Shown: positions 8,548-16,789 of the stretch, one piece after another
Layout: each line of letters opens with the position of its first letter
Position numbering within the stretch: position 1 is the stretch's first letter
Assembly: GCA_964596185.1 (NCBI GenBank)
Contig: CAZQUE010000013.1
Span: forward strand, 19,297-83,296
From: DYKG01 sp964596185
Lineage (GTDB): Bacteria > Muiribacteriota > Ozemobacteria > Ozemobacterales > Ozemobacteraceae
Length of the DNA: 64,000 nt
Direction: 5' to 3'
Translations under genes and position numbers: made by a program
The notes under the pieces: model-generated
Told to the model about the DNA's origin: nothing
The model's database searches: none
The model's input: only the letters and a program-made list of their open reading frames with translations

Positions 8548-9240
8548 CTACCTGTTATCAAAAACCAGACGGGAAAAAGGCTGGCGAAACCTGAAATCTC
8601 TAGAAACCGCCTCAGCACTATCCTGAACCATTGACACCGAGACTCTACCGCTTCTAAATCGAAACTTATCAATGGCATTCACCCCCTGCGGGCCACAAAC
8701 AATGAAAAATTTCCCGGAGAAGCGACTTCGATCGGCGGCAACACAGGTAATCTCATATCGTCCGCGTAATTTCTTTGACTTCAGGCTCAGTGGGCGCCCG
8801 GCAACATTTAACAAGCCATTGATCGTTTCAGGATTTTGCGCCTTTCTTCGCACAAAATCCCATAAACAAACGAGTTGTTTTACCTCAAGGCAGCGTTGGC
8901 CCTGAACGCCTTCGAAATCGGCATATATTTCTCGCTGCAATTGCAGGCCATCGCTTGCATGGCCAACGACCAGGTTGGTTCTAAAGGCAAAAATTTCTTT
9001 TCTCTTTTCTGGATTTTCGACACAAACATGGGCGATAATCTGGCTTTGTCCCGGAGCGATATCTTTAAACCAGGCAAGAGAACAGCCTATATTTTCAAAA
9101 CTTTTTTTGACTGTTCCCCGATATTGGGCATTTATTCTATAAAACTGCCACAAATCCTGGGCATTGGCCGAGTTGGCCAGAACGATCATTAAGATTACAC
9201 CAAGCCAAAACATAAAAAGAAAAGATTTCCCCAGTTTCAT
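8548..9240 (-). CDS. Secreted protein of unknown function
   Basis: 230 aa from the ATG at 9240, chosen because AAGAGG lies 9 bases upstream; a TTG three codons earlier would sit directly on that site. An N-terminal signal peptide ends A-N-S-A-N-A before Q-D-L. The mature part is beta-rich with five or six cysteines that could form disulphides in the periplasm. I do not recognise the family. It is the third gene of a minus-strand run, 21 bases after the PrsW-like gene, so it may be a substrate or partner of that protease or of the TolB-like protein. Confidence 0.7.
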   Translation of the reverse strand: MKLGKSFLFMFWLGVILMIVLANSANAQDLWQFYRINAQYRGTVKKSFENIGCSLAWFKDIAPGQSQIIAHVCVENPEKRKEIFAFRTNLVVGHASDGLQLQREIYADFEGVQGQRCLEVKQLVCLWDFVRRKAQNPETINGLLNVAGRPLSLKSKKLRGRYEITCVAADRSRFSGKFFIVCGPQGVNAIDKFRFRSGRVSVSMVQDSAEAVSRDFRFRQPFSRLVFDNR

Positions 9241-9261
9241 GCCTCTCAACCTCTTGAAAAT

Positions 9262-10095
9262 TTATTCCGCCAGTTTAATGGTAAAATCCCTCCGGCTCAA
9301 GATAACTCTGGCACCGCAAAAGTTGCAGAATCGCGCACGACCAAGAGAAAACGCTCCGCAACCAGAGCAAATCATCAACCCATCGCGAGGCTGATTGTCA
9401 ATTTTTAATACCGAGATCCAGGACTCATGGATTCCTAGAAGAAACATGGCAACAAATGAAATGATTACGCCACTGAGCATCTGCAGATTCAGCTTGAAAA
9501 CGATAAAATCAAACAGGCCGTGAAAAATGGATGCAGCCGCTATTGCCAGCAGTATTCTAACCGCTACCGTCGAATCGCTGCGCGGTCGATGAATAGCGGT
9601 AGCGGAAACGGCAGCACACATTACACTGAAATATAGATGGGCGGTGGTGCTGATGATAATTCTGGGAACAACCACAAACGAGCCAAAAAAGGCATAGTAT
9701 TGAACGTTTTCAAGCAAAGAAAAACTTAGCACACAGCCGGCAAAAGCCATAAACAAAACTGTTGACCGTTTGTTGAATTTTACCAGATATGCGACCAACA
9801 AGCCTCCGGCAGCCTTAATAGACTCTTCGATCAAGCCGATTATTCCGATGCTTGCCAACAGAGTAATCCACCATTCTCTCGGAGTTGAAATAAAAGAACG
9901 CAAATCACTGCCAAGAAACCATTCAACAGGCAAATAAACCAGCCGAGTCAGCGTTATGCATAAAACACCACTCAAAAGACCGAAAACCGCTGCACGCTTC
10001 AGTTCTGCATCAACCCAATTTTTCTTGAAAATTAGATAAAATGCAAGCAGCGGAAGAACAAGCAAAAAGAGCATTATCGGCTCGAATTCGTTCAA
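9262..10095 (-). CDS. prsW: PrsW-family intramembrane protease with C-terminal zinc ribbon
   Basis: 277 aa, starting at a TTG that overlaps the upstream stop (TTGA); a GGAG about 9 bases before it supports this start. Around seven spans carry the PrsW (peptidase M82/CPBP-like) motifs: E-E-S-I-K-A (the double Glu), S-L-L-E-N-V-Q-Y, H-L-Y-F-S and F-H-G-L-F-D-F. These residues form the site that cleaves membrane-embedded anti-sigma factors in Bacillus PrsW. An added C-terminal zinc ribbon, C-x2-C ... C-x2-C (M-I-C-S-G-C-G and F-C-N-F-C-G), is not part of the core family. The preceding gene carries a similar ribbon at its N-terminus. Substrate unknown; no anti-sigma factor is in the window. Confidence 0.85.
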   Translation of the reverse strand: MNEFEPIMLFLLVLPLLAFYLIFKKNWVDAELKRAAVFGLLSGVLCITLTRLVYLPVEWFLGSDLRSFISTPREWWITLLASIGIIGLIEESIKAAGGLLVAYLVKFNKRSTVLFMAFAGCVLSFSLLENVQYYAFFGSFVVVPRIIISTTAHLYFSVMCAAVSATAIHRPRSDSTVAVRILLAIAAASIFHGLFDFIVFKLNLQMLSGVIISFVAMFLLGIHESWISVLKIDNQPRDGLMICSGCGAFSLGRARFCNFCGARVILSRRDFTIKLAE

Positions 10096-11477
10096 TGCTC
10101 GTTCTCCATTTGCATTACTGCTTTATAAATGTTTTTACTGCGATTGACATTGGCATGAAAAACCAGACCAAGACTATCTGGCAACCATATCGGTCGAAAA
10201 CACTCCGCGTCGCCCAGAGGCTTAATTTCTCTCTCAGTCTGGTTTTCAAGGTTTTTAATCAGAATAGTATTCTTGCTGCCATTATCAGACAAGGATCTGA
10301 CAAAAACAAGGCTTCTGGCATCTGGGGAAATGTCTCCAAGCCAGTTTCGACCGCCGTTTTGCACCAACGGCTGAGCTTCTCCCATTGGATCGAGCATGAT
10401 TTTCATAATGCTCGACCTTTTCAGACGCTCAAAAATCCGGGTAAAAATCAGGCCTCGGCCATCAGGCAGCCAGCGTGGTTCACGATCATCTTCGGCCCCT
10501 GTGGTTATCTGAAGTTTGTTGCTGCCATCGATACCCACCAGCCAGATGTCATTATTGCCCTTTTCGTTGGAGACATAGGCAACCAAGCTGCCGTCAGGAG
10601 AAATTGACGGCATCATGTTTTTACTGGTTCCAGATGTTAGCGCTTTTGATTGACCTTTTTCGCGGTCGTAAACAAAAACATGCTCCGGACTGCGACTATC
10701 ACTTGAAAAGACGATTTTTTTCCGGTCCGGAGTCAATTCAGGAGTCCAGACATTACCAGGCCATTCAAAGGCTCTAGTCGAATCTACATCAGCAGAAGGA
10801 CTGGCAACAAAGCATTGATAGAGACTTTTCTGGCCTATTTTAACCTTATCGGCAGCAAAAACCATTTCCTGGGAATCTCTGGCAACAAAGCCATGGTAAG
10901 AATTGAAATCACCCTTAACCATAGGAACCACTTCTTTAAAAACCAGACTGGTTGAATCTATTTGCGTCGCGGTTGACTCATTTTCAACTGTCGGGGCTTC
11001 TACCATCGGGGATTCACTCCCGGACGGTTCATTCTGTAGCTCTACTCTGGCAGCATTATCCCCGACCGTATTTGAGCCAATTTCTTTCACCGGTTCTTCA
11101 TCAATGACAGTTTCGGAAGCAATGCCCTCGCCAGGCTCATGAGAATTTCCCGCGCCCAAATTTTCCGGTTCGGTCTTCTTTTCTGGGGAAGAAGGCAATT
11201 CTGTGTTTAAGTCTGAACCAGTCGAGAATTGCCCGGTTTGACTTGCGGTGGTTATAGCGGGTGGCGTGTCGAGCATTCCGACAAAACTATGTTCCCAGGC
11301 CCCCCCCTTGAATAACAGGGTATCAAAAAGGCTTCCAGCAACAGCGCCGGCAAGAAAAATAAATAAGCCCAGAATCATTCTGGTTCGGTAACGTTGTCGT
11401 CTTTTTTGAGGCGTGTCGCATTCGGGGCAGTTTACAACCCTTGGCGGCAATTTTTTGCCACATCTGAAACAATACAT
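10092..11477 (-). CDS. Zinc-ribbon, single-span, TolB-like beta-propeller protein
   Basis: 461 aa with a clear AAGGAG 6 bases before the ATG. The N-terminal zinc ribbon is Y-C-F-R-C-G ... N-C-P-E-C, followed by a basic stretch and one membrane span (about 34-53). A Glu/Ser/Thr-rich linker (about 60-165) leads to a periplasmic domain with PD40/WD40-like TolB blades (patterns such as I-S-P-D-G-S-L-V-A-Y-V-S and W-L-P-D-G-R-G-L-I-F). Topology: ribbon in the cytoplasm, propeller outside. TolB-like propellers bind proteins in the envelope. It is translationally coupled to the PrsW-like gene (TTGA overlap), suggesting a joint sensing or proteolysis role. This is not the standard tolB gene, since pal and tolQRA are absent. 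Confidence 0.8.
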   Translation of the reverse strand: MYCFRCGKKLPPRVVNCPECDTPQKRRQRYRTRMILGLFIFLAGAVAGSLFDTLLFKGGAWEHSFVGMLDTPPAITTASQTGQFSTGSDLNTELPSSPEKKTEPENLGAGNSHEPGEGIASETVIDEEPVKEIGSNTVGDNAARVELQNEPSGSESPMVEAPTVENESTATQIDSTSLVFKEVVPMVKGDFNSYHGFVARDSQEMVFAADKVKIGQKSLYQCFVASPSADVDSTRAFEWPGNVWTPELTPDRKKIVFSSDSRSPEHVFVYDREKGQSKALTSGTSKNMMPSISPDGSLVAYVSNEKGNNDIWLVGIDGSNKLQITTGAEDDREPRWLPDGRGLIFTRIFERLKRSSIMKIMLDPMGEAQPLVQNGGRNWLGDISPDARSLVFVRSLSDNGSKNTILIKNLENQTEREIKPLGDAECFRPIWLPDSLGLVFHANVNRSKNIYKAVMQMENEH

Positions 11478-11601
11478 ACTGTTCTCCTTGTAAAAATGGC
11501 AACAGAATTATACCCTATCATGCCGACGGTTTAAAGTAACAAAATGGTAGCGAAGTTTGTAAAATGTCGATTATGTTCAAAGCATTACCGGAGAACTGCA
11601 G

Positions 11602-13149
11602 ATGATCAGAAAAGAAATCGGGAACCTGTTTGTAGTTGGCTATCAGGGCGTTGAGCCCTCAGATGATTTTTTAAAATTCGTCGAAGAATGGGGAATTGGC
11701 GGCGTAATAGTTTTCGCACGAAACATTGGGGATATCGAGAGACTTCCGCACGCTCTAAACCGCATTGAAGATGCGGCCGGTAAAAGAATATTCGCAGCAA
11801 TTGATCAGGAAGGTGGGCTGGTCATGAGACTTCTGCAAAAATGCAGCTTGTTTCAGTCAGCAATGGGACTTGCAGCGACCGCAGACATAGAATTGGTAGA
11901 AAAGTCGCATTTTGCCATGGCTGAGGAAATGTTGGCCATTGGACTTAACTGGAATCTTGCCCCGGTTCTTGACATAAACCACCCCGACAACCCAGGAATA
12001 GGCGCCCGCTCCTTCGGCGACAAAGCAGAAATGGTTGCCAGGTACGGGTGTGCTGCTATTCGCGGACTACAAAATGCAGGAGTCCTGGCGTGCGCCAAAC
12101 ACTTTCCCGGCAAAGGAAATGCCCGGGTCGATTCACATCTGACCTTGCCGGTTATTGAACACTCGCGGGAGCATCTTGAAAACAATGAACTACTGCCGTT
12201 CAAAAAGGCAATCACAGAAAAAGTTGCCGCGATCATGACCGCACATGTTTTTTTCCCCGCCTTTGAGGAAACATCAGATCTACCGGCAACCTTGTCAAGA
12301 TCAGTGTTAACTGGGCTGTTACGTGAAAAGATGAATTTTTCGGGTTTACTGATAACTGACGACCTTGAAATGGGCGCAATTACAGAAAAATACGGTATTG
12401 CCGAAGCAGCCTCGAGATCTTTCGGGGCCGGAGCCGACCTCTTGCTAATCTGCCATCAGCTTGAACAACAAAAAGCTGCAGCCGAAAAAATTCTGCATCT
12501 GGTAAAGGAAAGTGATCATTTTAAACTTAGGTTGCAGGAAAGCCTTTCCAGAATAGCCACAGCCAGGAATCAACTTAATGTTTCTCGTGAAAATCGGTCA
12601 ATGGAAACAATTGTAAATAATCACAGCGGATTGATCGAGATTACTCATAAAGAATCCTTACGTTTCCTTGATCATCAGCCACCCATGCTCAAGCTTAAAA
12701 AAGAAGACAAAATCCTTTTCGTTTTTCCCAAAATTTCCGCTTTGGTTCAAGTTGAAGAATCTCACGGAAACTTCGGCATTGGGAATATTCTACAGGACTC
12801 TTTTCCCAATTCATCTCTAATAGAGTATGAGCCCAGGGCAGAGGCTGGTGAAATAATTGGCAAAGCCAAAAAAGAGTTTGAACGAACTGACAAGCTGGTA
12901 TTTTTCTCATATAACGGGCACCTTTTTCGATCACAAATCGAAGCTGCCAATGTGCTTGCCGAAAACTTTGCCGATGCGGCTGCTTTTGCGCTGAGAAACC
13001 CTTATGATTTGCTCCTTTTAACTCAGTTTTCCACTCGTGGAGCATCGTTTAGCTTTCGAACTCCCGCCATAAAAGCGATTATTTGCGCGCTTCAAGGCAA
13101 AATAGACGCCAAAACCGGCCCATGGCCAATAGATATTGCCGACTGGTAA
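11602..13149 (+). CDS. nagZ: Glycoside hydrolase family 3, NagZ-like beta-N-acetylhexosaminidase
   Basis: 515 aa with GGAGA 7 bases before the ATG. The N-terminal TIM barrel (about 1-330) has the NagZ signature K-H-F-P-G-K-G-x5-D-S-H, whose His/Asp form the acid/base loop, and I-T-D-D-L-E-M-G-A, with the nucleophile Asp. A C-terminal alpha/beta domain of about 170 residues follows, as in two-domain Bacillus-type enzymes. No signal peptide is seen, so it is predicted to be cytoplasmic. NagZ removes GlcNAc from GlcNAc-anhydroMurNAc peptides during wall recycling. Some two-domain relatives act on other beta-glycosides, so the exact substrate is open. Confidence 0.88.
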   Translation: MIRKEIGNLFVVGYQGVEPSDDFLKFVEEWGIGGVIVFARNIGDIERLPHALNRIEDAAGKRIFAAIDQEGGLVMRLLQKCSLFQSAMGLAATADIELVEKSHFAMAEEMLAIGLNWNLAPVLDINHPDNPGIGARSFGDKAEMVARYGCAAIRGLQNAGVLACAKHFPGKGNARVDSHLTLPVIEHSREHLENNELLPFKKAITEKVAAIMTAHVFFPAFEETSDLPATLSRSVLTGLLREKMNFSGLLITDDLEMGAITEKYGIAEAASRSFGAGADLLLICHQLEQQKAAAEKILHLVKESDHFKLRLQESLSRIATARNQLNVSRENRSMETIVNNHSGLIEITHKESLRFLDHQPPMLKLKKEDKILFVFPKISALVQVEESHGNFGIGNILQDSFPNSSLIEYEPRAEAGEIIGKAKKEFERTDKLVFFSYNGHLFRSQIEAANVLAENFADAAAFALRNPYDLLLLTQFSTRGASFSFRTPAIKAIICALQGKIDAKTGPWPIDIADW

Positions 13150-13221
13150 TTTTTTCTAAGTTTTCCCGCGCCTTCTGCCGATAAATTTCGAAGAAAAGTA
13201 GAAACTCTGGAGGCAAAAAGA

Positions 13222-13662
13222 ATGTGGGAACTGGAAATTAAAATTCTGGCGCTGACCGCGCTTTATTTCGTTGGCTGGTTTCTTTTCGAACGTGTGTTTT
13301 CTGGATTTTGGAACAGACTGACCGAAAAAAGGGCAGACAACAATCGGGAACGCAGAGCCAAGGTAGTACCATTGGCGACGGTTACGCCAATGGATCAAAC
13401 CTGGCGCTATATCCGCGGTCTGAAAAGCCCAGATTGGCGCATAAGAAGAATTTCATGCATTCAACTTGGTGACCGACGTGGCACGGCTGTAGTTGAAGCT
13501 TTGATAGAAGCTCTTGAAGATTCAAGAGAAGAAGTTAGCATCGCCGCCGGAGAAGCTCTGGCCAAAATTGGCGATCCAGTCGCTATCGAGGCTCTTGCAA
13601 ATCATTGTACCAATCTTGAAAAACGCTCGGGCATGAGTTACGAAAGCTACAGAGCAGCCTGA
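13222..13662 (+). CDS. Membrane-anchored HEAT-repeat (PBS lyase-like) protein
   Basis: 146 aa with GGAGG 8 bases before the ATG. One N-terminal hydrophobic helix (about 5-25) is followed by a basic linker. Two to three HEAT/PBS-lyase-type repeats span about 65-130 (C-I-Q-L-G-D-R-R-G-T, then A-L-I-E-A-L-E-D and A-L-A-K-I-G-D). Repeats of this kind make a small protein-binding solenoid, here predicted on the cytoplasmic side. Partner unknown. A strong terminator follows directly, so it ends a transcript that may start with the NagZ-like gene. Confidence 0.8.
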   Translation: MWELEIKILALTALYFVGWFLFERVFSGFWNRLTEKRADNNRERRAKVVPLATVTPMDQTWRYIRGLKSPDWRIRRISCIQLGDRRGTAVVEALIEALEDSREEVSIAAGEALAKIGDPVAIEALANHCTNLEKRSGMSYESYRAA

Positions 13663-13680
13663 TTATCAATTACCAATACA

Positions 13681-13723
13681 AGCCGGTTACCCTGTTTAAA
13701 TCAGAGTAATCGGCTGTGTTTTT
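13681..13723 (+). terminator. Rho-independent terminator after the HEAT gene
   Basis: AGCCGGTTAC (13681-13690) pairs with GTAATCGGCT (13706-13715) across a 15-base loop with one G-U pair, followed by GTGTTTTTT. Confidence 0.8.
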
Positions 13724-13740
13724 TACAATAGGGCCATAAA

Positions 13741-15231
13741 ATGTTGAAATACTATCTTACCGGATTAGCTTCAAGCCTTCTGCTTCTCGCGGCTGGCTCG
13801 CTGGCTCATCAGCTTTCAACAGGCATTTTACTATTTGCCCTGGTAAGCGCAGCATTTTGCATCTTTCAAATAAGCAATTTACCCTTCACTCAGTCGGCCG
13901 AAACCCTCAATGAGCAGCAAAATTCAATCAAGACCGTCAATGACAACAATTTCAATCTATTGGAAAACAGATCAAATTTGTTTATTGAGGGTCATCTGCA
14001 TCGACTTGGCTACCTTCTGCACCTGGCCAGGCCCGAAAAAAAATCAGAATTTGAAATAATATATGCGCTTAATTGTCTGTTGGAAACTATCTCAAACAAG
14101 ACACTGCTCTTTTTTGAACGAAATGAAAATGACCTTGCATATCTGACAGGGATCAGGTCGGGCCAGCGCCGACACATTGAAATAATTAAACCCATTGACA
14201 CGCTGGTCGAAGAAATCTTCACAAGAATCAAGTCTCTTTCCGAACTAAAGTCTATTTTAAACGGCGGCCTGAATGATAGAATACTGCGAACGGGCAACAA
14301 TTCTGGAGAACCCGAGACTTGCTTTATGCCAATTTCCTTCTTTGGCGACTTTCTTGGACTGCTGGTGATTATTTCAAACGACGAAAAATGTTTCTCTCCA
14401 GCCGAACTTATAACGATTAATTTTTTCTCTGAACATTTTGCCCTGTTTTTACAAAACAGGCAGATTTTTGCCAGAAAATCACAAGAACAGATTGGCGTTT
14501 CAGAAAACTGGCTTTGCAAAAAACTGCTCGAAAGAATTTTGCCAGACTCTGTGCCAATAGTTAAAGGCTGGGATCTCTCATTCAATTGTCAGACAACACC
14601 GGAATACGGCGGCGACTATTTTGATTTTATCATCACGCCTGGCGGGTCAACGATCGCAGTGGTCGGCAAGGCTTCGGGCAAGGGAATCGATGCGGCATTA
14701 TTCTTTACACGCCTGCAGGCGCTTAGTCGCAGCCTGGCTCTCCAGATGCGCACACCAGGCGACCTGTTGAACGCAATTGCGCTGCATCTTGGTAATGATG
14801 CCAATGAAGCGCTTTTTTCTTCTCTGCTGGTTCTCTATTTCAAGCCGGGTTCAGCGGAAGTTACCTTTGCCAATGCCGGACATACTTCGCCGATTATCAA
14901 CCGCACTCGAAGCGGATACGCGGAAATCGCTCAAGGAGAAAGTGGAGTACCGCTTGGTCTATTCGGGAACTCCCCTACCCCCTATCAAAATCAGACAATT
15001 CAAATGTTGCCCGGCGACGGTCTGTTCATATATACTGATGGGGTTCTGGAGAATGCCCGTAATGCTAAAAACGAAATCAGCACAGACCAAATCAAACTCG
15101 TTCTCGAAAAACTTTCTGAGCAAACCGCAGCCGAAATGCTCGAATATCTGCTCGGGGAAATTCATATCAGCAGTCAAGGCAATTCATGCTTATCTGATGA
15201 CCAGACAAGCATATATCTGAAAGTCGAGTAA
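13741..15231 (+). CDS. SpoIIE/RsbU-type PP2C phosphatase with GAF-like domain
   Basis: 496 aa. Two N-terminal membrane helices (about 1-45) are followed by a GAF-like sensor domain (about 85-240) and a C-terminal PP2C phosphatase of the SpoIIE family (about 270-495). Family motifs seen are G-G-D-Y-F-D-F (Asp292), S-G-K-G, A-G-H-T-S-P, Y-T-D-G-V-L-E and the terminal D-D-Q-T-S. Such enzymes dephosphorylate anti-anti-sigma (STAS) proteins in partner-switch pathways. The metal-binding Asp of the usual G-D-V-S-G motif is Lys here (V-G-K-A-S-G, Lys310), 18 residues after Asp292, as in SpoIIE D610/D628. Activity may therefore be altered. No STAS or RsbW-like kinase gene is nearby. Confidence 0.85.
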   Translation: MLKYYLTGLASSLLLLAAGSLAHQLSTGILLFALVSAAFCIFQISNLPFTQSAETLNEQQNSIKTVNDNNFNLLENRSNLFIEGHLHRLGYLLHLARPEKKSEFEIIYALNCLLETISNKTLLFFERNENDLAYLTGIRSGQRRHIEIIKPIDTLVEEIFTRIKSLSELKSILNGGLNDRILRTGNNSGEPETCFMPISFFGDFLGLLVIISNDEKCFSPAELITINFFSEHFALFLQNRQIFARKSQEQIGVSENWLCKKLLERILPDSVPIVKGWDLSFNCQTTPEYGGDYFDFIITPGGSTIAVVGKASGKGIDAALFFTRLQALSRSLALQMRTPGDLLNAIALHLGNDANEALFSSLLVLYFKPGSAEVTFANAGHTSPIINRTRSGYAEIAQGESGVPLGLFGNSPTPYQNQTIQMLPGDGLFIYTDGVLENARNAKNEISTDQIKLVLEKLSEQTAAEMLEYLLGEIHISSQGNSCLSDDQTSIYLKVE

Positions 15232-15237
15232 ATCTCT

Positions 15238-15960
15238 ATGAGCAACGACAGTGAAATTCTTGAAAGACATGTTTTCATAAGCAACAGAAAAGAGCGTGAG
15301 ATTTATTTAAGTGTTTTCAATAAAATATTCACCTTTCCGGTTGCCGATATTTCCGTAGAATACGAAGATCGTCCCGATGATCATTATTCGACGATCAACG
15401 ATCGAACCAAAACCATTCTGATAAACATTCCCAAACCGGAGAAAATTACTTGTATCAGCGGGCACTTCAGTGATGGTGGCAGTTTTAGACTTCAAAATGG
15501 CAATCTGCACATCAGTATGCGAGAAGATGAATATAACTATGAGCTACTTGAAACCCTAAAAAACTTTCTTAACCCGATTTTTCCTCTATGGATTTTCAAA
15601 AATCCCTATATCTGGGGTGTCACCATTTACGAACCATACGAACGCCAGCATTTTTTCGATGTGAGAAATTTTTCAAACCGGTCACGCCTTCTTGAAGAGC
15701 CGGAAGTCGACATATATCGCCGCGATGATGGCATCATTCACAAGTATCGTTTTTTCATGCGTGAGGAACTGGAAATTGAAGAGGGAATGCGTTATCTCGA
15801 GCCTTATTTCAAAGACTTACTTGAAAGCTTGAACAAACGCAACTATGAAGGACTCGAAGTTCTCAGCATCTATTGCACAGACAAAAATGCTTTCAGAAGA
15901 TTCGAGCCGCGAACCAAAGTTGGCAAAGAAATAAAATCAATTTTAAACCCTGACAAATAA
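15238..15960 (+). CDS. Protein of unknown function
   Basis: 240 aa, soluble, with no signal peptide or membrane span. It is rich in aromatic and acidic residues, with alternating beta strands and a helical C-terminal third. I do not recognise the family and see no catalytic motif. It begins 6 bases after the phosphatase stop and ends 9 bases before the start of the TPR gene, which shares its AAGGAG site region, so the three genes look like one operon. A role linked to the phosphatase is possible but only from position. The reading frame is intact and codon use resembles its neighbours. Confidence 0.75.
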   Translation: MSNDSEILERHVFISNRKEREIYLSVFNKIFTFPVADISVEYEDRPDDHYSTINDRTKTILINIPKPEKITCISGHFSDGGSFRLQNGNLHISMREDEYNYELLETLKNFLNPIFPLWIFKNPYIWGVTIYEPYERQHFFDVRNFSNRSRLLEEPEVDIYRRDDGIIHKYRFFMREELEIEEGMRYLEPYFKDLLESLNKRNYEGLEVLSIYCTDKNAFRRFEPRTKVGKEIKSILNPDK

Positions 15961-15969
15961 GGAGTTTTG

Positions 15970-16719
15970 ATGTCTGAAGAAACCATTTATCGCGAATCGT
16001 TACTTGACGAAGTGATTGATGCCTGTATCAAACAGCTTAAAACAAGGCCTAACGAACACGCGAAACTGTTTTTTCTGGGCAATGCCTTCTTCTTGAAGAA
16101 TCAGTTCGACAAGGCTTCATTCTGTTATGTCAAGGCTGTAAATCTGAATCCAAAGAATCCGGTTTATTTTTTGCACCTGGGTCATTCCTACCGTGAACTT
16201 GGTGATCGTGACCAGGCGGTTGCATCGTATGAGTCGGTTTTAACGCTTAACCCACGCTTTGCAGACGCCCATTTCAACGTCGGCTTGATTTTTTTTGAAA
16301 ACAAAGCAATGGATAAAGCCATAGCAAGTTTTTCCAATGCCCTGGCTATTAATCCCAAATATGCTGCGGCTCGCTATTATGTCGGCAGAATATATGAAGA
16401 ACAGGGAGCATTTGCCAAGGCAATGCAGGAATACAGGCAGGTTGTCGAAGATACCATGGGAGACAGACTTGAAAAGGGCAGCGTCACCATAGATTTTGGC
16501 GCGGTTTTTTCCGATCTCGGCCTGCTCGATCAGGCAGAACGTGAGTATCGTCGCCTGATCAAGGAGCACCCCGAATACGCAGATCTTCATTACCACCTGG
16601 GAATAATTCTCAAAAAGAAAGGCCAGCCTGACGAAGCCATGGAAGAGTTCAAAACCGCGATTCAACTTAACCCGCATTATATGGACGCACGGCGCAGCTA
16701 CTGGGAATCGGCGCAATAA
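15970..16719 (+). CDS. TPR-repeat protein
   Basis: 249 aa from the ATG at 15970, preceded by AAGGAG at 15959-15964; the TTG one codon earlier is a less likely start. About six TPR units fill the protein (patterns such as A-V-N-L-N-P-K-N-P-V-Y and F-K-T-A-I-Q-L-N-P-H-Y). It has no signal peptide, so it is predicted to be cytoplasmic. It lies between the phosphatase operon and pilB; small TPR proteins often act as assembly factors next to pilus genes, but here that is inference. The 70-base gap to pilB contains only AT-rich sequence with no convincing promoter. Confidence 0.85.
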   Translation: MSEETIYRESLLDEVIDACIKQLKTRPNEHAKLFFLGNAFFLKNQFDKASFCYVKAVNLNPKNPVYFLHLGHSYRELGDRDQAVASYESVLTLNPRFADAHFNVGLIFFENKAMDKAIASFSNALAINPKYAAARYYVGRIYEEQGAFAKAMQEYRQVVEDTMGDRLEKGSVTIDFGAVFSDLGLLDQAEREYRRLIKEHPEYADLHYHLGIILKKKGQPDEAMEEFKTAIQLNPHYMDARRSYWESAQ

Positions 16720-16789
16720 TCATTCGTTATTTTTCATTTCTCTGTTTTCAAAGCAACGCTAATAAGTTAGTATATATTCTGAAATTGCC

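Noticed and set aside
10041..10607. 188-codon plus-strand open frame
   Set aside because: It lies antisense to the TolB-like and PrsW-like genes, has no ribosome site and a composition unlike real proteins; a shadow frame.
11529..11565. TAAAAT before the NagZ-like gene as a promoter
   Set aside because: No acceptable -35 at the right distance.
16745..16778. TATATT before pilB as a promoter
   Set aside because: No -35 hexamer lies at 16-18 bases; the only near match (TTTTCA) gives a 22-base spacer.
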